Source: Polyangium fumosum
Lineage (GTDB): Bacteria > Myxococcota_A > Polyangia > Polyangiales > Polyangiaceae
Assembly (NCBI RefSeq): GCF_005144585.1
Contig: NZ_SSMQ01000070.1
Coordinates: 1 to 64,000, forward strand
Length of the DNA: 64,000 bases
Direction: 5' to 3'
A model generated the notes under the pieces. That model was not told the origin of the DNA, searched no databases, and saw nothing but the letters and a program-made list of their open reading frames with translations. Every line of letters begins with the position of its first letter. Positions within the stretch are counted from its first letter, which is position 1. Shown here piece by piece: positions 51,004 through 60,227 of this stretch. Position numbers and translations under genes: made by a program.

Positions 51004-54000
51004 GGGACAACCTCCACCGGCGCCGCGCGGCGTCGGCCTGCATAGGCGACGGGCAAAACGAAGAGAATGGCGGGGATCCCGGCGAGGAGCCCGGCGATGA
51101 TGGCGATGGCGAAGGGCCTTTGGGTCTCGCTCCCCATCGCATGGGAGAGCGCCGCGGGCAGCAGGCCGAGGAGCGCGAGCGACGTGGTGAGGACGACGGG
51201 CCGGAATGCGGTCTCGGCGCCCTCCAGCATCGCGCCGTGGGGGTTCGTCTCCGCGATCTCGTCGATGCGCGAGCATATCAAGACCCCGGCGAGCACGAGT
51301 TGCCCGAGGAGCGCAATGCACCCGACGGCGCTGCTCACCGAGAAATTCTCCCCCATGAGCCTTAGCCCCGCGACAGCGCCGACCAGCGCGAGCGGCAGGA
51401 ACGCGAGGATCATCAACGTCGGCCGAAAGCGCCGGAAGTTCGCGTACAGGATCGCGAGGATCGCGAGCACCGCGAGCGGCAAGGCGATCCCCAGCCTTCG
51501 CATCGCGCGCCGCTGGTTCTGGAACTCGCCGCCCCAGCTTATGTACGTCCCCTCCGGCAGCGCGCCCAGCGTGGCCACCGCGCGCTGCCCGTCCTCCACG
51601 ACGCTCCCGAGATCCCGCCCGCGCACGTTGAATTTCACGGCGACGAAGCGCGAGAAGTCTTCCCGCCATACCGCGGAGCGCCCCGTCCCGAGCTCGATCG
51701 TGGCGACCTCGCCGAGCGTCGCGCGGGTCTCCGCGTCTCCCACGATCAGACGTCCGAGCGCGCTCGGATCGGCGCGGACCGCGTCGGGCAGCCGCAGCGC
51801 GACGCCATGACGCCGCTCCCCCTCCCATACCTCCGTCGCCACCGCGCCCCCCAGCGCGACCGCGATCGTGCTCTGCACATCGTCGATCGCGAGCCCCCGC
51901 CGCGCGATGGCGTCGCGGTGGATGTCGATCCGGAGCTGCGGGTTGTCGCCGGCCATGTAGATCGCGAGATCGGTCACGCCTTGCACCTGGCCGAGCTTCT
52001 CGCGGATCTTCTCGGCGAGCTCGGTCGAGCCTTTCAGATCCTCGCCGTGCACCTTGACGACCACCTGGCCAATGATGCCGGAGATGGTCTCGAACACGCG
52101 GTCCGTGATCGGCTGCGAGAAGTTGTATTGCACGCCCGGGATCGCGCGGAGGCTCTGGCGTAGCTCGGCCTCCAGCGTGCGCCGGGTCGAGCCGGGGCGC
52201 CATTCGGCCTCGGGGCGCAAGGGCACGAAAAACTCGGCGTTGTTCGGGCCCTCGGCCTGCGTGGCGGCCTCGGGCCGGCCGATGTGGGAGAGCACGTCCA
52301 CCACCTCGGGCACGCGGAGGACCTTCTCGCGGATCCGCCGGACCTGGCTGCGTGTCTCGTCGAGGGAGATGGTCGAGGGGAACGTGGACGTGATATAAAA
52401 ACCGCCCTCGTTCAGCTCCGGGAGGAACTCCGTGCCGATCCCGCTCGCATACACGGCGCCCCCGATCGCGGCCGCGCCGCTCGCCGCGAGCACCACGAGG
52501 CGCATCCGCGCCGCCCGCGCGAGGAGCCGCAAGTAGCTACGCCGCAACCATTGCAGCCATCGTGCGTCCTCCGCGGCGCCGTGCTCCGGCAGTGCGATCG
52601 TCTCCAGGGCCGGCACGACGAACGCCGCGCAGGCGAGGGCGCCGAGGAGCGCGAAGGCATAGGTATACGCCATCGGCGCGAAGATCCTCCCCTCGACACG
52701 TTCGAGCGAGAAGATGGGCGCGAGCGCCGCGATGATGATCAGCATCGAAAAGATGACGGGCTTGGCGACGCTGCCCGTGGCCCGCTCGATGACGCTCCGT
52801 TTGTCCTCTCCCGGCGCCCGTGGGCCATGCATGAAATGCAGCGTCGTCTCGAGCACGATGACCGCGCCGTCGACGATGATCCCGAAATCGATGGCGCCGA
52901 GCGAGATGAGGTTCGCCGGCAGGCCCATCAACTTGAGCCCCACGAACGCGGCGAGCAGGCTGAGCGGGATCACCAGGAAAATGAGGAGCGCCCCGCGCAG
53001 CGTGCGCAGGAAGAGATAGACCACGGCGACGACGAGCAGCGCGCCCTCGGCCATGTTGCGCTTCACCGTGCCGAGCGTCGCGTCGACGAGGGAGGTCCGA
53101 TCGTAAAACGCGTCAATCGTGACGCCGCGGGGGAGGACGTCCCGGTTGAGCTGCTCGATGCGCTCCTTCAAGGCTTCGAGGACCACGCTCGGGTTTTGCC
53201 CGCGCCGGAGCAGCACGATGCCCTCGACCACCTCGTCCTCGTGCCCTCGGCCCACGGATCCGCGCCGCGGCGTCGATCCCTCGACGACCGTGGCGATGTC
53301 CTGCAGGAGCACGGGGACGCCGCCGACCTCGCGCACCACGGCGAGGCCGATGTCGGCCGGCGAGCGCAGGGCGCCGACGCCGCGCACCACGAACTCCTGC
53401 GAGCCAATGCCGACATACCCACCGCCTGCATTGGTGTTCGTCTTTTCGAGGGCCTCGTAGACCTCCTGCACCGAGATCCCCGTCGCGGCGAGCCGCGCCG
53501 GATCGATGCGTACTTGATATTGCCGCTCGAACCCGCCGAACGTCACGACCTCGGCGACGCCGGGGACCGCGCGCAGGCGCCGCTCCACGACGAAGTCCTG
53601 AAGGGCCCGAAGCTCCCGCAAGGGCTTGTCCCCGCGCAGGGTATAGCGGTAAATCTGGCCCACCGGCGTGGCCTGGGGCCCCAGGATGGTCTCGGCGGAC
53701 GCCGGCAATTCCGCGTCGCGCAGCCGCTCGGCGACCAGCGTGCGCATCTCGAAGTCCGGGGTCCCTTCCTCGAACGTGAGCGTCATCAGGCACAGGCCGA
53801 ACACGGAGACGGAGCGGATATCGATGAGCCGCGGGGTGCCCGCGACCACGCGCTCGAGCTCCAGCGTGACCTTCTTCTCGACCTCCTCCGCGGCCTGCCC
53901 TTGATACACCCCCACGACCTCCACCATCGGATTGGTGACGTCGGGGAACGCCTCGATCGGCAGGCTGCGAAAAGCTTGGACGCCGACGGTCGCGAACAAG

Positions 54001-54062
54001 GCCGCGAAGGTGACGACGAAGGGCCAGCGGCGGACGGCGAAACGAGCAATGGCTTTGAACAT
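50991..54062 (-). CDS. Heavy-metal-type RND efflux pump (CzcA/CusA family)
   Basis: The 1023-residue protein has the RND layout: first helix (R-R-W-P-F-V-V-T-F-A-A-L-F), porter domains with F-P-D-V-T-N-P-M-V-E-V-V, then a transmembrane block with I-S-L-G-A-I-D-F-G-I-I-V-D-G-A-V-I-V-L-E, and later V-G-C-I-A-L-L-G-Q-L-V-L-A-G-V-L. The D-F-G-I-I-V-D-G motif and length fit the HME (heavy-metal) class. It exports cations with proton energy. The start at 54062 is 5 bp after the fusion protein stop. Metal specificity cannot be read from the sequence. Confidence 0.93.
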   Translation of the reverse strand: MFKAIARFAVRRWPFVVTFAALFATVGVQAFRSLPIEAFPDVTNPMVEVVGVYQGQAAEEVEKKVTLELERVVAGTPRLIDIRSVSVFGLCLMTLTFEEGTPDFEMRTLVAERLRDAELPASAETILGPQATPVGQIYRYTLRGDKPLRELRALQDFVVERRLRAVPGVAEVVTFGGFERQYQVRIDPARLAATGISVQEVYEALEKTNTNAGGGYVGIGSQEFVVRGVGALRSPADIGLAVVREVGGVPVLLQDIATVVEGSTPRRGSVGRGHEDEVVEGIVLLRRGQNPSVVLEALKERIEQLNRDVLPRGVTIDAFYDRTSLVDATLGTVKRNMAEGALLVVAVVYLFLRTLRGALLIFLVIPLSLLAAFVGLKLMGLPANLISLGAIDFGIIVDGAVIVLETTLHFMHGPRAPGEDKRSVIERATGSVAKPVIFSMLIIIAALAPIFSLERVEGRIFAPMAYTYAFALLGALACAAFVVPALETIALPEHGAAEDARWLQWLRRSYLRLLARAARMRLVVLAASGAAAIGGAVYASGIGTEFLPELNEGGFYITSTFPSTISLDETRSQVRRIREKVLRVPEVVDVLSHIGRPEAATQAEGPNNAEFFVPLRPEAEWRPGSTRRTLEAELRQSLRAIPGVQYNFSQPITDRVFETISGIIGQVVVKVHGEDLKGSTELAEKIREKLGQVQGVTDLAIYMAGDNPQLRIDIHRDAIARRGLAIDDVQSTIAVALGGAVATEVWEGERRHGVALRLPDAVRADPSALGRLIVGDAETRATLGEVATIELGTGRSAVWREDFSRFVAVKFNVRGRDLGSVVEDGQRAVATLGALPEGTYISWGGEFQNQRRAMRRLGIALPLAVLAILAILYANFRRFRPTLMILAFLPLALVGAVAGLRLMGENFSVSSAVGCIALLGQLVLAGVLICSRIDEIAETNPHGAMLEGAETAFRPVVLTTSLALLGLLPAALSHAMGSETQRPFAIAIIAGLLAGIPAILFVLPVAYAGRRRAAPVEVVPCDS

Positions 54063-54067
54063 AAGCT

Positions 54068-55189
54068 TTACAGGATGAGGTCGAGCTCGCCGTCCAGGAG
54101 GACCGCATTCGTCGTGACCACGTCGTCGCCTTCGTGCAGGCCCTTCAGGATCTGCACGTCGTCGCCGAGATTCGAGCCGACCTCCACGACGCGCCGTTCG
54201 AGCACGCCCGGCTCGACCTGCACGAGCACGACGCGGTCGTCCCTGCGCAGGAGGACGGCCCCGCGCGGCACCACGAGGGTCCGCTCGGCGCCGCGCACCG
54301 TCACCTCGACACGCGCGCTCATCTCCGCGCGCAGCCGCGGCTCGTCCGTATTCGGCGCGCACGCCGCCTCGGTCGTATGCGTGCGCCGGTCGACCGCCCG
54401 GACTGCGTGCATCACCTTCCCCTCGATGCGCTGGGCGCCGAGGGCGGGGACCGTGAACGCGCAAGGCGCGCCCTCCGCGAGGAGCGGCGCGTCCCGCTCG
54501 GGAAACGCGGCCCGGACGACGAGCTTTTTGCCGTCGCCGATGAGGAACGCCGCCTCTTCGTCCTCCGGCGTGACCCGCTCGCCCGGATCGACCGAGCGCG
54601 CGAGGAGCTGACCTTCGGCCGTCGCCTTCAATTCGAACGTCTCGCCGGCGCCCGCGGCCACGCCTGCCGCGCTGAGCGAGAGCCGCGTCCCCTGCAATTC
54701 GGCCTTGGCCGTCGAATACCTCGCGCGCGCCTCGACGAGGTCCCGGCTCGACGCGGCGCCCTGGTTCACGAGCTTCTCCAGCCTCTCGACCGCGTCCTTC
54801 TCGGCGGAGATCGCAATCGAGAGCCGACCGAGCTCCGAGCGCAGCCGCGCGACTTCGCTGCTGCGGAGCGTGGCGAGGGCCTGCCCGGCCTGGATGTCGC
54901 TCCCCACGGCGACGTGGACACGCTCCACGAAGGCCGGAAAGGGGACACGCACGGCGTAGGAGGCGTTCGGCGCGAACGCCACGCGCCCGAAGCCCTGGAG
55001 CTTCGCCTGGATGTCGCTCGCGCGTGCGGGCGCGAAGTGGAACTGGGCGACGAGGTCTTCGCGAATCCGCAGGCGCCCGGATTCGAGGGCCTCGTAGGGA
55101 GGTTTCACCGTCGCGGGAGAAGGGGGAGCCCCCTTGCCGCAAGAAGTCAACAAGAGCGCGAAGGCGCACGCGATGGCGGAACGTTGCAT
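54068..55189 (-). CDS. Membrane fusion protein (CzcB/CusB-like), lipoprotein
   Basis: The 373-residue protein has a lipobox L-L-T-S-C, a barrel-sandwich hybrid domain, a helical hairpin with S-E-V-A-R-L-R-S-E-L and L-V-N-Q-G-A-A-S-S-R-D-L-V-E-A, and a C-terminal beta-barrel (V-V-P-R-G-A-V, L-K-G-L-H-E-G-D-D-V-V). It joins the inner-membrane pump to the outer channel. There is no His-rich metal-binding region of the CusF type. It is the first gene of the three-gene efflux operon and is divergent from the heparinase-like gene. Confidence 0.9.
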   Translation of the reverse strand: MQRSAIACAFALLLTSCGKGAPPSPATVKPPYEALESGRLRIREDLVAQFHFAPARASDIQAKLQGFGRVAFAPNASYAVRVPFPAFVERVHVAVGSDIQAGQALATLRSSEVARLRSELGRLSIAISAEKDAVERLEKLVNQGAASSRDLVEARARYSTAKAELQGTRLSLSAAGVAAGAGETFELKATAEGQLLARSVDPGERVTPEDEEAAFLIGDGKKLVVRAAFPERDAPLLAEGAPCAFTVPALGAQRIEGKVMHAVRAVDRRTHTTEAACAPNTDEPRLRAEMSARVEVTVRGAERTLVVPRGAVLLRRDDRVVLVQVEPGVLERRVVEVGSNLGDDVQILKGLHEGDDVVTTNAVLLDGELDLIL

Positions 55190-55224
55190 CGCCTGGACCT
55201 ATACCCCGACGAAGGACGCGCGCC

Positions 55225-55282
55225 GTTACGAGCAACTATACGTTTTTGTAATGGTTACGGGCCACGTTAAATCTCCGTAACG
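55225..55282. promoter_or_regulatory. GTTACG repeats in the divergent gap
   Basis: GTTACG occurs at 55225-55230 and 55254-55259, and its inverse CGTAAC at 55276-55281, within 60 bp upstream of the efflux operon. An AT-rich segment with TATAGT on the minus strand lies between. It is a candidate regulator site for efflux, but no regulator gene is nearby. The rest of the 302-bp gap shows nothing more. Confidence 0.4.
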
Positions 55283-55491
55283 ATGTCGGCTCCGCTTCCT
55301 TCCTGCGCCATGACGTCGGCTCGTCCCCGGCGTCGGGACGCTGGCCCCCACAGACACCGCAGAGTTCCGGTGGGGTAGCATCGCGGTCCGCTTCCATCTT
55401 TTCGAGAAAAATCCGCGATTCGCCCGCGCAAGAACGACGATCCACGGCTCCTTTTCGCCCCTGCGATGCGGAGAATGGGCGATGATGCGCC

Positions 55492-57576
55492 ATGACTTCT
55501 TCCAAGCTTTGCTTCGCGTCGACCCTGGCGATGCTCGCGGCATCTTTCGTGGTGGCATGCTCGGACACGCCCGAAACCACCGGATCCGGCGGACAAGGCG
55601 CCGCCGGCGGGATGGGCGGGGGCGGCGCGGGAGGGAGCGGCGCCGCCGGCGGGGGCGGCCCGGTCATCCCCGCGGAGCACCCGCGGATCTACCTGAACGA
55701 GGCGAACCACGCGCGGCTCGGCGCCGCGCTCGCAGCCGCCGAGCCAGCCGCCGTGCGTTTCCGCGACATGGTGGACGGCCACCTGCAGAACGGCAATGTC
55801 TACGCGTTCGAGGCGCACTTTGCGGCGCTCCTCGGCGTCCTCACCGGCGAGGCGGCCTATTGCACCTACGCGGTCGACGAAATCGAGGCGCGCGTCACCG
55901 CGGAAGAGGCGCTGATCGCCTCCGGCGAGCGCGCCGAGGTGGCCCACGACAGTTATCTCTACATCGGCGAGACCATCGGTGATCTCGCGCTGGTCCACGA
56001 CTGGTGCTTCGATTCCACCACGCCCGAGCAGCGCGCCCGCTGGCTCACGTATGCCAACCAGGCGGTCTGGAACGTATGGCACCCGGAGGAGGCGAGCTGG
56101 GGAGGCGTCTCCTATCCGTGGAGCGGTTGGTCGATCGAGAACCCCTCGAACAACTATTATTACTCCTTCCTGCGCGCGACGATGCTCCTCGGCCTGACGT
56201 CTCTCGGCGAGCACGACAGCGCGCAGACGTGGCTCGATACGTTCCGCGTGGCGAAGATCCAGGACGAGCTCGTGCCCACGTTCACGAGTGATCTCCAGGG
56301 CGGCGGCTCGCGCGAGGGCACCGGGTACGGCGTGGCGATGAAGAACCTCTTCCGGCTCTACGATCTGTGGGAATCGAGCACGGGCGAGCGGATCTGGGAT
56401 CTCACGGGCCACACGCGCGCGTCGCTCCCGAGCTTGATCCATTCCACCGTGCCCACCCTCGATCGGATCGCGCCGATCGGCGACCACGCGCGCGACAGCA
56501 CGGCGGCCCTCTTCGATTACCACCGATCGTACGTGCTGACCCTCTCCCACCTGCTCGGCCCGGACGATCCGCTCACGGACGTGGCGCAGACCTGGCTCGA
56601 GAGCTGCTCGGTGCCGCAGATGGAGCAGCGGTTCATGTACATCGACGACTTCCTGTATGCCGCGCCGGCGCACGCGAAGCGCCCCCTCGCGGATTTGCAC
56701 CCGACGTACCACGCCGCCGGCACGGGGAGCGTCTTCTTCCGGAACGGCTGGGACACGAAGGCGACGTGGGGCGCCTTCATGGCCGGCCCGTTCACGGAGA
56801 GCCACGCGCACCGCGATCAGGGCTCGCTGCTGATCTACCAGGGCGAATGGTTGGCGTACGATCAGAACATCCTGTCCCATTCGGGGATCTACCAGAACGA
56901 AGAGGCGCACAACCTCGTGCGCGTCGAGCAAAACGGCGCGACGGTCACGATGCAGAATGGCGCGGCGAACCTCGTGGCCCTGCACGATACGCCGCACTTC
57001 CTTTATCTGCGCGCGGACATCACGCCCGTCTACGCGGGGAAAGGGGCCGTGGGCCGCGTGGATCGAGAGGTGCTTTTCTTGAAGGGGCCGGGCGCGTTCC
57101 TGGTGATGGATCGCGTGGACACGAACGGCGGCGCCCAGGCCGTCTGGCAGCTCAATGCGCCCATCTCACCGACGTCGCTCGGCCCAGGGTGGGCGGTGAG
57201 CGGCGCGCAAGGCTCGCTCGAAGTGAGGCCGCTCTTCCCCGCGCTCCCCAGCGGCGAGGTGCTCGCCTGGCCGGCGCTCGAATCGGAAATGAGCGGCGGC
57301 TACCGGCTCGACGTCCGCGACCCTGCCGCGGGCGGACAGGCGCGCTTTTTGATGCTGCTCGCCCCGGGCGGCGCCGTTGCGAGCGCGACGCCGACGTCGA
57401 GCGCAGGGACGATCGGCGCGAACGTGGCCTTCGACGATGGGACGAGCGTCGAGGTGGCCTTCGGCGAGGATCAGGCGGGCGGTACGTTGAAGCTCACTAC
57501 GGGTGGAAGCGCCGTGTTCGACGGCCCTCTCCCGGAGGCCGTCGGCACGCTGCCGCTCCTGGCGAACGGGAATTGA
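55492..57576 (+). CDS. Heparinase II/III-like polysaccharide lyase lipoprotein
   Basis: The 694-residue protein has a signal ending V-V-A-C, a long Gly/Ser linker typical of myxobacterial lipoproteins, an alpha/alpha-toroid region (H-P-R-I-Y-L-N-E-A-N-H, Y-W-S-G-W-S-I-E-N-P-S-N-N-Y-Y-Y), then the heparinase II/III-like beta-sandwich: T-E-S-H-A-H-R-D-Q-G-S-L-L-I-Y and W-L-A-Y-D-Q. It should degrade acidic glycans such as alginate or glycosaminoglycan-like polymers outside the cell. The substrate cannot be told. It is divergent from the efflux operon. Confidence 0.85.
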   Translation: MTSSKLCFASTLAMLAASFVVACSDTPETTGSGGQGAAGGMGGGGAGGSGAAGGGGPVIPAEHPRIYLNEANHARLGAALAAAEPAAVRFRDMVDGHLQNGNVYAFEAHFAALLGVLTGEAAYCTYAVDEIEARVTAEEALIASGERAEVAHDSYLYIGETIGDLALVHDWCFDSTTPEQRARWLTYANQAVWNVWHPEEASWGGVSYPWSGWSIENPSNNYYYSFLRATMLLGLTSLGEHDSAQTWLDTFRVAKIQDELVPTFTSDLQGGGSREGTGYGVAMKNLFRLYDLWESSTGERIWDLTGHTRASLPSLIHSTVPTLDRIAPIGDHARDSTAALFDYHRSYVLTLSHLLGPDDPLTDVAQTWLESCSVPQMEQRFMYIDDFLYAAPAHAKRPLADLHPTYHAAGTGSVFFRNGWDTKATWGAFMAGPFTESHAHRDQGSLLIYQGEWLAYDQNILSHSGIYQNEEAHNLVRVEQNGATVTMQNGAANLVALHDTPHFLYLRADITPVYAGKGAVGRVDREVLFLKGPGAFLVMDRVDTNGGAQAVWQLNAPISPTSLGPGWAVSGAQGSLEVRPLFPALPSGEVLAWPALESEMSGGYRLDVRDPAAGGQARFLMLLAPGGAVASATPTSSAGTIGANVAFDDGTSVEVAFGEDQAGGTLKLTTGGSAVFDGPLPEAVGTLPLLANGN

Positions 57577-57580
57577 GCTG

Positions 57581-57931
57581 CGCGGCGTCGCGCCGGGGCG
57601 CTGCCCCGGACCCCGCGGGGGCTATCCGCCCCTCGACCCGGACCAGGCACGGCCTGGACCAAAAGTGGAAGAACTGCGCGGTGCGCAGTTCTTCCAACGG
57701 GCCGGTGGCAAGACCATGAAGGTGGGTTTCAAGCCGGCGACGCGCACGCTGCCGATTGAACCTGCAACGCTGCCGTGTTGGTTGGCAGGGTCGTTTGGGG
57801 TCTTGACCCTGGCTGTTCGATGAACTGCGCAAAGCGCAGTTCATCGACCCCGAGTCCAGCGCTTGCGCTGGTCCGGGTCCCGGGGCGGACAGCCCCGGGT
57901 GGGGCCTGGGGCAAAGCCCCAGCGCAGCGCC
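57581..57931. repeat. Mosaic repeat, copy E (complete, different core)
   Basis: Two inverted modules as in A and D, with hairpins at 57667-57695 (stem GGAAGAACTGCGC) and 57818-57846 (stem CGATGAACTGCGC). The core between is 122 bp and unlike that of A and D except for AACNGGCC...CAAGACC next to each hairpin. It sits between two convergent genes. Confidence 0.8.
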
Positions 57932-57950
57932 CCCAACATGCTCCCCCCCT

Positions 57951-58991
57951 TCAGGACGACGCCCCGCGCGGCCCCTCCGGCCGGAGGAACTGCGCGCGGA
58001 GCGTCCCCCATTCGTCCTCGGTCATCTCCCAATCCGAATAGAGCGCAATGCCCTGGTAGCTCGCCGGGAGCTTGGGATACGCTTGCAGCGCCGCGTGCGC
58101 CCCGGCGAGCGCATTCGGTACATTCTCGACGTCTGCGTGGTGGTAGCCGACGCCCGGGTCGTCATAGGCCGGCAGCCCGAGGAGGACGGGCGTGGTTCCC
58201 GCCCAATCGAGCACCTCGCGCGTCCACCGCGTGAAGAGGTCCTTGTAGAGCTTCCCGTTCGCGAGCGCCGTGTCGTACATCATGACCGCGAGCTGATCCA
58301 CGCGCTGCGCGACCTCGCGAAAATACGCTTCGTCCCAGTGGATGTCGTTGAAGGGGTGCAGGATCGTCGTCGGCGGGTACGCGGCGACCGACAACAATTT
58401 CCCTTTTGGCAACCCCGCGCGAAGCTCGTCGAGCAGCGTCAAATACGGCGCATGGCCGCTCGGGCAGGGCTCGATGTTCACGTGGATCCCGGCCATACGC
58501 GGGTGGGCGTCGAGGAGCGCGCGGATGGAACGCGCAAACCCCTCGCGCCAGGCGCGATCGCCGGGTCGGGCGGAGACGTCGAGCACGCCGCCCACCCAGG
58601 GCATCACGCGAAACCCCTCGAATGCATCGAGGAACCGCTCGGTCTGGGCCGGGTCGTGGGACGCAATGGCCCCCGAGGCCGCAGCGGGGCAGAGGTGCGG
58701 GAACACGTCGCGGATCCGGTGGCGGCGGAGAAGCGCCGCGGCCTCGGCGAGCCGTCGTGGATCACGAAACAGCGGCTTCTTCGCCTCTTTGCCATACTGC
58801 GTGAACCAGCCGTCGCCGCCGAGCCAGGCGTGCTGCATCCAGATGCCGTTCGTGCCGAGATCGTGGCGGCCGTCCTTCACCGTCGCGCCGGGCGACCACA
58901 CGACGTAGGCGGCGGTCGACGCGGCCCCGACGACGGCGCAGGCCAGCAGTTGCCGGCGGGTGGAGAGGCGTTTGGACCTGGAAGGGGGCAT
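57951..58991 (-). CDS. GH18-like TIM-barrel protein with Tat-like signal
   Basis: The ATG at 58991 gives 346 residues with an N-terminal S-T-R-R-Q-L-L-A-C-A-V-V-G-A signal of twin-arginine type. The barrel contains M-A-G-I-H-V-N-I-E-P, at the place of the GH18 D-x-x-D-x-D-x-E motif, with only the last Glu kept, and Q-L-A-V-M-M-Y-D-T. It is probably a GH18-related hydrolase or a binding protein whose active site has changed. Convergent with the heparinase-like gene, it ends next to repeat copy E. Confidence 0.7.
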   Translation of the reverse strand: MPPSRSKRLSTRRQLLACAVVGAASTAAYVVWSPGATVKDGRHDLGTNGIWMQHAWLGGDGWFTQYGKEAKKPLFRDPRRLAEAAALLRRHRIRDVFPHLCPAAASGAIASHDPAQTERFLDAFEGFRVMPWVGGVLDVSARPGDRAWREGFARSIRALLDAHPRMAGIHVNIEPCPSGHAPYLTLLDELRAGLPKGKLLSVAAYPPTTILHPFNDIHWDEAYFREVAQRVDQLAVMMYDTALANGKLYKDLFTRWTREVLDWAGTTPVLLGLPAYDDPGVGYHHADVENVPNALAGAHAALQAYPKLPASYQGIALYSDWEMTEDEWGTLRAQFLRPEGPRGASS

Positions 58992-59144
58992 GGCGCTCGC
59001 TCGGCTCCGGCCGGACGAGACTTTGGACGCATGTGCTGCCGTGGACAAGACAAATCCCGCGCGGCATTCGGCGGGGGGCGTCTTCGCGCGCGCGCGTGAT
59101 TCGGAAGTTGCCGCGACGGGGCGCCGAAGGTATCCATCGCCCCC

Positions 59145-59480
59145 ATGAAACACATCGGCTGGCTGCTCGCGGCGCTGATCCTCTCGAGCGGCTGTACCTC
59201 GGCGATCGAACCGTTTCAAGCGGACGGGAGCGATTGCAACGTGGTCTTGAGCGAGACCGCCTGCGCCCCGACGTCGTACTGCGATCCCGGGGACCGCGTG
59301 AACGGCGTGTTCCCGCGAAGACACACCTACGGGCTGCTCCGCGACGGGAGCCACGTGGTCGGCACCTGCAAGCCGAAGGGCGGCCCCGGCGCGGCGTGCA
59401 ACAGCCCCGATGCTTGCATCAGCACACGCTGCATGCACAGCCCGACGGAGGCGCCCGAAGCCAAGGGCGCCTGCGAGTAG
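59145..59480 (+). CDS. Small Cys-rich lipoprotein
   Basis: The 111-residue protein has a lipobox L-S-S-G-C and eight Cys in the mature part, in pairs C-N-V-V and C-A-P / Y-C-D-P-G and later C-K-P-K-G and C-M-H-S. It is predicted to be on the cell surface. No family was recognised. It has a good M-K-H-I-G-W-L-L-A-A-L start. Confidence 0.7.
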   Translation: MKHIGWLLAALILSSGCTSAIEPFQADGSDCNVVLSETACAPTSYCDPGDRVNGVFPRRHTYGLLRDGSHVVGTCKPKGGPGAACNSPDACISTRCMHSPTEAPEAKGACE

Positions 59481-59532
59481 GCCACGCACGACGAAGCCCT
59501 GTCGAGCGCCTCGCCCGAGCTCGATCAGAGGC

Positions 59533-60117
59533 TCAGCGCAGCGGGGAAGAGAGCTTCTGGATCATGATGCTCGTTCGCGGATACCCCGCCGCGGCGGCGC
59601 TGGCCATGACACGCACGACGGCGTGGGCAGGGAGATCCTGGGCGGCAGCAATGAGGATCTCCCCCGGGAAGGGCACGTCGGGACGAATCTGCTGCCAGAG
59701 CTCTTTCTTGTTCACGAGCAGCGTACGAAGCGCGTCGAGGGGGGGAGGCTCGCCGGCCTCGACGATCGCGGGCGTCTCGGCCACGAGAACGCCGTCGACG
59801 GTGACGTGGCGGGGACCCACGACGAGCAGGGGAGCGTCCACCAGGTCCTCGCCATGGAAGGCCGCCGGCAGCCAAGGCAGGCGCGTGGGGCCGCAGCACT
59901 CCCCGGAGGCCGAGAACGCGGGGAGCAGGCCGAACGCGTACCAAGCGAGCGGCAAGATGAAGGCGAGGATGATGGGCGCGCGTACGCCCGGCAGCGTGCG
60001 CCACGCACGTGGTGGGCTTTGAAAGAAGCGCAGGGCGATTCGCCGGAGGAGGCGAGGGCCGGGAGGGCGGACGACGTGGGCGTTCGGGGCGGGGCGGCGG
60101 CGAAGAAGTCGGATCAT
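59533..60117 (-). CDS. Single-span protein with ExbD/TolR-like periplasmic domain
   Basis: The 194-residue protein has a basic N-terminus, one transmembrane helix (I-I-L-A-F-I-L-P-L-A-W-Y-A-F-G) and a periplasmic C-terminal half: V-T-V-D-G-V-L-V-A, L-R-T-L-L-V-N-K-K-E-L-W, I-L-I-A-A-A-Q-D-L-P-A-H-A-V-V-R-V-M-A-S-A-A-A-A-G-Y-P. This resembles ExbD/TolR domains, where D-x-x-x-x-x-x-x-V-x-x-V-x-x-x-A-x-x-A-G is typical. The TM lacks the conserved Asp, so it may not use proton flow. It has no ExbB partner next to it. Confidence 0.6.
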   Translation of the reverse strand: MIRLLRRRPAPNAHVVRPPGPRLLRRIALRFFQSPPRAWRTLPGVRAPIILAFILPLAWYAFGLLPAFSASGECCGPTRLPWLPAAFHGEDLVDAPLLVVGPRHVTVDGVLVAETPAIVEAGEPPPLDALRTLLVNKKELWQQIRPDVPFPGEILIAAAQDLPAHAVVRVMASAAAAGYPRTSIMIQKLSSPLR

Positions 60118-60227
60118 GGAGCTGCGTGGTGAGACGACGCGGGCGGGGAAAAATTGGCGCCGACGACGTCGCGACCTTGCCGACGCCGTCGACGCGCGGC
60201 GACCCCCTCGGACGTCGCCATCCTGCG

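Noticed and set aside
54063-55235. N-terminal extension of the RND pump frame
   Set aside because: The frame stays open upstream but covers the fusion protein gene in another phase; the conserved pump start is at 54062.
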